This document shows positions 4,928-8,752 of a stretch of DNA of 8,752 nucleotides, piece by piece. This DNA comes from Thermoguttaceae bacterium (GTDB taxonomy: Bacteria > Planctomycetota > Planctomycetia > Pirellulales > Thermoguttaceae). The position numbers were made by a program, and so were the translations under genes. The first letter of the stretch is position 1. The number at the start of each line of letters is the position of its first letter. The notes under the pieces are model-generated. The model was not told the origin of the DNA. It did no database searches and saw only the letters and a list, made by a program, of their open reading frames with translations. The DNA lies in NCBI GenBank assembly GCA_024653385.1, contig JANLFZ010000144.1, forward strand, positions 1-8,752, given 5' to 3'.

Positions 4928-7621
4928 CTACCGCCCGATCACGTAGTACATGGTGGTCGGCCGGAGTCGGATCTCGTCCGCGGTGCCTGCCGCGGTCTGG
5001 GGATAGCCGTTTTCGTCGAGCGGCGTGACCGTCAGGCGGCCGGCGTCGGCCCGCTTGAACCGCACCGTGCCCTGGAGTTCGCGGACCATCCAAGGATCCT
5101 GGCCGATGTTCTTGATCCGCAGGACGCCCTGGCCGGCCGGCTCGGTCTCGAACCGGCTCGCCTTCTCTTCGGACATGACTTGAAGCAGCATGCGCTCGGA
5201 CGAGGCCAGGGGCCGCCCGTCGAGACTCACGGCGACCACGTGGCCCAGCGGCATCTTCGATTCGATCGTCACGTCGCCCAGGTTTACGGGGCCGGCCTCG
5301 GCCAGCGCCCCGCCGATCCCTTGGGCGGCCGGGGCGTTGATCCAGAGCACGCCGCGGCCGTAGTCGAGTTTCAACTCGCCGGTGCTGCTGGTCACCGTTT
5401 GTCGGGCGCGGTCGATATAGGGGGCAAGGTTGGCGATCTTCGCCGGTCCGCCGCTTGCGGTGAAGTTCACGTTCGTGCGTCCGGCGAGGTGGACCAAGGG
5501 GTCGATCACGCTGCCCGGCTTGAGGCTTGCGCCTTGAGGAACGTCCTTCAGCCGTAGCTCGTCAAGATGGGCGTCCTGCGGCAAGGGCGTGCCCTTGAGG
5601 TCCAAGAGGTCGTCCACCTTGAGGTCCAGCTCGACGAGCGTCTGGCCCTCGGCCACCAGGCCCTTGCGGTAGATGAGGGCCGCGGCGGGGAACTGGCCCA
5701 GCATGGCCGGCGTCATCAGCGTCCACGGCTGCATGAAGAAGTTCGGCTTGACGCTCCACGTGGGACCGTCGAACGAGAAGTGTACCACGGCGTCGCTCCC
5801 CTGAAGGGCCCCGTAGACGGCGTAGAACAGCGGGGCCTCGGACCGGTAGCGGTTCGGACGGCACCAGGTCGTCTCGGAGATCATCGAGGGCTTGCCGTTG
5901 TAGCTGGGGTCGAACGCGGGATGAGCGAAGACCTTGGGCTTGCCGGGCTGTTCCGCCTCGAACCGAAAGATGCTGCGGTCCGAGTACGTGTGCCCGTCGC
6001 GGATCGACCAGGCCGCCGAATCGCCCTTGTGGTTGCAGCCCAAGTACCCGTGCCGGTCGATGAAGTCGCCCACGGTGTACGTCAGCTTCTCGAGCGGCCC
6101 GAACACCTCGGGGCTGGCCGTGGCCCAGTTCGAGGCGGTGATGACGCCCTTGAACCCCAGTTCACGGAGGAACTGGTACGTCTGGCGGTAGAACTCGCGC
6201 TGGCTTTCGACGAGGAACCGGGCCGTGTCCTTGTCGCGGGCGGTCTTCTCGTTGAACATATTCCACAGCGGCCGGAACGCGATGCGTCGCTGGTCGGGCT
6301 TGTCGCGCGGCAATCGCGCGCCCTTCCACGCCGCCAAGGCCGCATCGAGCGAGCCGTACTTCTTCGCCAGCCACTCGGCGAACTGCGTCTCGACGATGCG
6401 AAGCTGCGGCTCGGGCAGATTGGCGGCGGCGAACGTCCAGAAGAAATACGAGTCTTCGTTGACCATCTCCAGCCCCATCACCGCCGGCTCGTCCACCAAT
6501 CGCTTGCCGGTCTTCGGGTGCGGCGTGAGCAACAGGGCCTTCCACCAGGCGCGGTACTGCTCTTGGAAGTCGCGGTTGAAGTAGATCGCGGCGAAGGGGT
6601 GTTGCTTGCCGTCGTAGCCCTCCAACCAGGGCGTGCCGGGCTTGGGCCGCAGCCACAGCGGAAAGTAGATCGAGAAGTGGCAGTAGATGCCCTCGGCCTT
6701 CATGGCCTCGACCACGCGCAAGGCGCGTTGGACCCGCTCGGGCCGGAAATTGCCGCTCTCGTCGTAATAGCCGCCGTGGACCCGGCAGAGGTTGATGCCA
6801 TACTTGGCCATGAACCGGGCGCAGCGGCGCAAGGCTTCGGGATCGTCGAGATCGCCGGGCGGCCCGTTGACCGCCCAGAAGCGGACCGGCTCGCCCGTCG
6901 CGGTGTGGATGAACCGCGAACCCTTCACCCCGATGAACCCGCCCTGGCCGGCGAACTCCTCATTCAACCCGCGCAGGTCGAACCCGGCCGAGGCCTCGAA
7001 GCGATCTTGCTTCGGGGCGAAGGGGAACCAACCTTTGTTCTCTTCGGCCAGGCGCCGAAAGTGCTCGGCGATCTCGGCCGGCTTGAGCGTTCCCTGCGGC
7101 TGGAACGGCTCGTTGGCCAGCACGAAGCAGTCGAGGTAGCCGTGGTGGCTGTTGGCGCTTTCCATCCGGAACCGGAAGGTGTTGGTTCCCTTCTTCAGCG
7201 CGACGCTGCCGACCTTGCTCCAAGCGATGAACCGCAGATCGGGCTTGCCGTCGGCCGCCACGTTCACCGAGCCCGCTTGCTCGCGCTTCAGGTCGATGGG
7301 CGTCCAAGGTCCCGCGTTCAGCTGGTACGAAAGCTTGCTCTGGACCGGGTTGGCCCGGACCCAGAAGTCGTACTGGCCCGCGGCGGGCGCGGCGACGCGG
7401 TACTCGGCCTCGCCCGGCTTCTGGTCGCTGAAGTGGCTGATGAAATCCCGGCCGGAGAACTGGTCGCGTTTGACCTGGTCGTACCACCAGGGATGCCGCA
7501 CCACGTCGGCCTTGGCCGGCTTCTCGCCCTCGATCCACAGCACCTCGGCCCGGACAGCGCCGGACACCACCAAGAGGACCAGCAGGGTTCCCCATCGAAC
7601 AGCTAGCGACATGGTGTGCAT
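4928..7621 (-). CDS. Secreted glycoside-hydrolase-like protein, clan GH-A fold
   Basis: The product has 897 residues. Residues 1-25 are a signal peptide (VRWGTLLVLLVVSGAVRA, cleavage before EVLWIEGE), so it acts outside the cytoplasm. Residues about 26-170 look like a CBM6/35-type beta-sandwich sugar-binding module (YDFWVRANP, then GTNTFRFRMES and GYLDCFVLAN). Residues about 225-650 look like a TIM-barrel hydrolase: VRFWAVNGPP at 246, YGINLCRVHGGYYDE at 274-288, GLEMVNEDSYFFWTF at 383-397, where N388-E389 fits the clan GH-A acid/base Asn-Glu, and SMISETTW at 579-586, where E583 fits the nucleophile. The remaining 250 residues appear to be beta domains. Beta-galactosidase- or GH5-like cellulase/mannanase activity is possible; the exact GH family and substrate cannot be told by eye. 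The start at 7621 is chosen for GAGG 6 nt upstream; ATG 7612 is the alternative. The gene follows the ROK kinase by 38 nt, implying an operon. Confidence 0.85.
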   Translation of the reverse strand: MHTMSLAVRWGTLLVLLVVSGAVRAEVLWIEGEKPAKADVVRHPWWYDQVKRDQFSGRDFISHFSDQKPGEAEYRVAAPAAGQYDFWVRANPVQSKLSYQLNAGPWTPIDLKREQAGSVNVAADGKPDLRFIAWSKVGSVALKKGTNTFRFRMESANSHHGYLDCFVLANEPFQPQGTLKPAEIAEHFRRLAEENKGWFPFAPKQDRFEASAGFDLRGLNEEFAGQGGFIGVKGSRFIHTATGEPVRFWAVNGPPGDLDDPEALRRCARFMAKYGINLCRVHGGYYDESGNFRPERVQRALRVVEAMKAEGIYCHFSIYFPLWLRPKPGTPWLEGYDGKQHPFAAIYFNRDFQEQYRAWWKALLLTPHPKTGKRLVDEPAVMGLEMVNEDSYFFWTFAAANLPEPQLRIVETQFAEWLAKKYGSLDAALAAWKGARLPRDKPDQRRIAFRPLWNMFNEKTARDKDTARFLVESQREFYRQTYQFLRELGFKGVITASNWATASPEVFGPLEKLTYTVGDFIDRHGYLGCNHKGDSAAWSIRDGHTYSDRSIFRFEAEQPGKPKVFAHPAFDPSYNGKPSMISETTWCRPNRYRSEAPLFYAVYGALQGSDAVVHFSFDGPTWSVKPNFFMQPWTLMTPAMLGQFPAAALIYRKGLVAEGQTLVELDLKVDDLLDLKGTPLPQDAHLDELRLKDVPQGASLKPGSVIDPLVHLAGRTNVNFTASGGPAKIANLAPYIDRARQTVTSSTGELKLDYGRGVLWINAPAAQGIGGALAEAGPVNLGDVTIESKMPLGHVVAVSLDGRPLASSERMLLQVMSEEKASRFETEPAGQGVLRIKNIGQDPWMVRELQGTVRFKRADAGRLTVTPLDENGYPQTAAGTADEIRLRPTTMYYVIGR

Positions 7622-7627
7622 GGCGAA

Positions 7628-7631
7628 CCTC
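7628..7631 (-). promoter_or_regulatory. Ribosome-binding site of the glycoside-hydrolase gene
   Basis: On the minus strand GAGG lies 6 nt before the ATG at 7621. Spacing to the second in-frame ATG (7612) would be 15 nt, so the first is preferred. The site is part of a small inverted repeat, GCGA-GGT-TCGC (7633-7623), which could partly hide it. Confidence 0.4.
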
Positions 7632-7659
7632 GCAAAGCGTGACGGCCTGGATCGCGATG

Positions 7660-8613
7660 TCAGGCCGCAAACGATTCTCGTGCCAAGGCCAACGCGCCGT
7701 GGACGACCACGGCTTCGCCCAACTGCGCCGGCGCGAGGCGGAACGTGCCGCGCAGCGGCGGGAAGACGTACTGGTCCACGTAGCGGCGCAGCGGAGCCAA
7801 CCAAAGGGATTCGCTCATCAGCGACACCCCGCCGCCTAGGACGACCACGCTCGGCGCCAGGAGGGTCAACACCTGGGCCACGGCCCAACCGTAGGTGCGG
7901 CACGCGCGGTCGATCGCTTCGGCCGCGAGCCGGTTGCCCGCGGCGGCCGCCTGCGCGATCACCTCGGTGGTGAGGCGGTCCGCGTGGCCGGCGCAGCGGC
8001 CGAGCAGATCGGCGGCATCGGGCTCGGCCGGGGGGCTGCGCGTCAACTGGGCAAGCACCGCGGCGCGAATGGCCCAGCCGCTGGCCAACGACTCGACGGT
8101 CTGGTCGGGGTTCTGGCAATCGGTTCCCGGGCGGAGGTGGCCGATTTCGGAGGCGACGCCCGAGGCTCCCTGGTAGAGATGCCCGTCGAGGACCAGCGAT
8201 CCGCCGATGCCGCTGCCGACATTCGTGTAAAAGACGGCGCGGTGGCCCCTGCCCGCGCCGAACCGGGCTTCGGCCACGCCCGCGCTGTCCGAATCGTTGG
8301 CCAATAGCGTCGGCAGGCCCAGGGTCTGCCGGCACCAATCGGCCAGGGGAAACTCCTTCCAGCCCTCGACCTGGTGGCTGACGATCGTCCGGCCGCGCTG
8401 GGAATCGACGGGTCCGCCAAAACCAATGCCGATGGCGCGCACGCGGTGGCGAGCGATCAACGGCGGGGCGTGCTCGGCGATTTGCCGGCGGATGCCCTCG
8501 GCGCCGCCTTCGGGCCGGACATCGAGCCGGGCGAGTTCCGCCAGGGGCGGTCCCTCGCCCGTGCCCACGCCCAACTGGAGCTTCGTGCCCCCGATTTCAA
8601 TGCCCAAGAGCAT
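7660..8613 (-). CDS. ROK-family sugar kinase lacking the usual zinc cysteines
   Basis: The product has 317 residues, the size of bacterial ROK kinases such as glucokinase, with no N-terminal helix-turn-helix, so it is a kinase type rather than a NagC/Mlc-type repressor. Visible motifs are the phosphate-binding EIGGTK (6-11), GFGGPVD (64-70), LLANDSDSAG (103-112) with D107 as the likely catalytic base, NVGSGIGG (131-138), ASEIGH (154-159) with sugar-contacting E156 and H159, and VVVLGGGVS (246-254). The usual CxCGxxGCxE zinc loop after the GH motif is replaced by RPGTDCQNPDQTVESLASG (161-179), with only C166 left. It probably phosphorylates glucose or a related hexose in the cytoplasm. Its ATG overlaps the TGA of the DUF1080 gene (TGATG) and it has a good AAGGAA ribosome-binding site (8619-8624), so the two are translationally coupled. 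Substrate is not predictable here. Confidence 0.9.
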   Translation of the reverse strand: MLLGIEIGGTKLQLGVGTGEGPPLAELARLDVRPEGGAEGIRRQIAEHAPPLIARHRVRAIGIGFGGPVDSQRGRTIVSHQVEGWKEFPLADWCRQTLGLPTLLANDSDSAGVAEARFGAGRGHRAVFYTNVGSGIGGSLVLDGHLYQGASGVASEIGHLRPGTDCQNPDQTVESLASGWAIRAAVLAQLTRSPPAEPDAADLLGRCAGHADRLTTEVIAQAAAAGNRLAAEAIDRACRTYGWAVAQVLTLLAPSVVVLGGGVSLMSESLWLAPLRRYVDQYVFPPLRGTFRLAPAQLGEAVVVHGALALARESFAA

Positions 8614-8752
8614 CAGAGTTCCTTGATCCGCAGGTTCCGGAACTCGATGTGCGCGCCGTGGCCGAGGAAGGCGATGTGCCCCTTCTGGCGCTTCAGGCCC
8701 GGATGCGCCTGGTGGTCCATCGGCTCCTTGATCTGGCTCAGGTCGGCGTCGA
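8613..8752 (-). CDS. DUF1080 / 3-keto-disaccharide hydrolase-type protein, C-terminal part
   Basis: The last 45 codons are read in from the window edge to a TGA at 8615-8613; the gene begins beyond base 8752. The tail contains KGHIAFLGHGAHIEFRNLRIKEL, split here as KGHIAFLGHG and AHIEFRNLRIKEL. The Gly-His-Ile plus Glu-Phe-Arg-Asn-Leu-Arg-Ile-Lys pattern is the usual C-terminal strand pair of the concanavalin-like DUF1080 fold (Pfam 3keto-disac_hyd), which is very abundant in planctomycetes. Members are usually secreted and thought to cleave 3-ketoglycosides. The stop overlaps the ATG of the ROK kinase by one base, and the kinase ribosome-binding site is inside this gene's last codons. Enzyme activity of this copy is inferred from family membership only. 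Confidence 0.85.
   Translation of the reverse strand, partial: DADLSQIKEPMDHQAHPGLKRQKGHIAFLGHGAHIEFRNLRIKEL

Noticed and set aside
3968..5557. A 529-codon open frame on the plus strand across holA, the heptad repeat and the end of the glycosidase gene
   Set aside because: It runs antisense across two real genes and a non-coding repeat, has no family signature, and is explained by the GC bias of third codon positions.
5567..7606. A 679-codon open frame on the plus strand opposite the glycoside-hydrolase gene
   Set aside because: It is fully antisense to a well-supported gene, its translation is low-complexity Arg/Val/Gly/Leu-rich without recognisable domains, and high-GC coding DNA often leaves such frames open.
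7622..8338. N-terminal extension of the glycosidase frame upstream to 8338
   Set aside because: The extension overlaps the ROK kinase in another frame, reads as Arg/Pro/Gly-rich sequence, and precedes a clear signal peptide with a ribosome-binding site at 7628-7631.

Overview
The window is a high-GC bacterial chromosomal segment. It most likely comes from a member of the Planctomycetota, perhaps a Pirellulales-like lineage. This rests on the families recognised: a secreted DUF1080-type protein beside a variant ROK kinase and a large secreted clan GH-A-like glycosidase, a PDZ protein with a Trp-Asp-Ile-Thr-Glu C-terminal module, and a lipoprotein family that I associate with planctomycetes. 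The taxonomic call is inference from memory; no rRNA or other marker lies in the window.

Layout: positions 1-51 hold the 3' end of an unidentified plus-strand gene. A plus-strand secreted PDZ protein follows (104-1129). The rest of the window is read from the minus strand. In order of transcription, from high to low coordinates, it holds: the last 45 codons of a DUF1080 / 3-keto-disaccharide hydrolase-type gene (8613-8752); a ROK-family sugar kinase whose start overlaps that stop by one base (7660-8613); an 897-residue exported glycoside-hydrolase-like protein (4928-7621); holA, the DNA polymerase III delta subunit (3800-4855); a lipoprotein (2349-3707 or 3725); a small membrane protein with an HExxH motif (1914-2336); and phoU (1191-1850). 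The PDZ gene and phoU converge across about 60 bp.

How the genes work together: DUF1080, ROK and the glycosidase form a tight group with gaps of -1 and 38 nt, and look like a saccharide-processing operon: secreted cleavage outside the cytoplasm plus sugar phosphorylation inside it. After a 72-bp gap carrying a G-rich heptad repeat, holA may start a new unit. The lipoprotein has its own candidate sigma70-like promoter just after the holA stop. It is 12 nt ahead of the HExxH membrane protein, which is 63 nt ahead of phoU, so these three may be co-transcribed.

The points most worth a second look are the compact HExxH membrane protein, the ROK kinase lacking the usual zinc cysteines, the secreted GH-A-like enzyme of uncertain family, the STRR-like/G-quadruplex heptad repeat ahead of holA, and two short tandem duplications lying exactly on translation-initiation regions. 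I see no rRNA, tRNA, CRISPR array, insertion sequence or phage gene. No region over 300 bp is without a gene.
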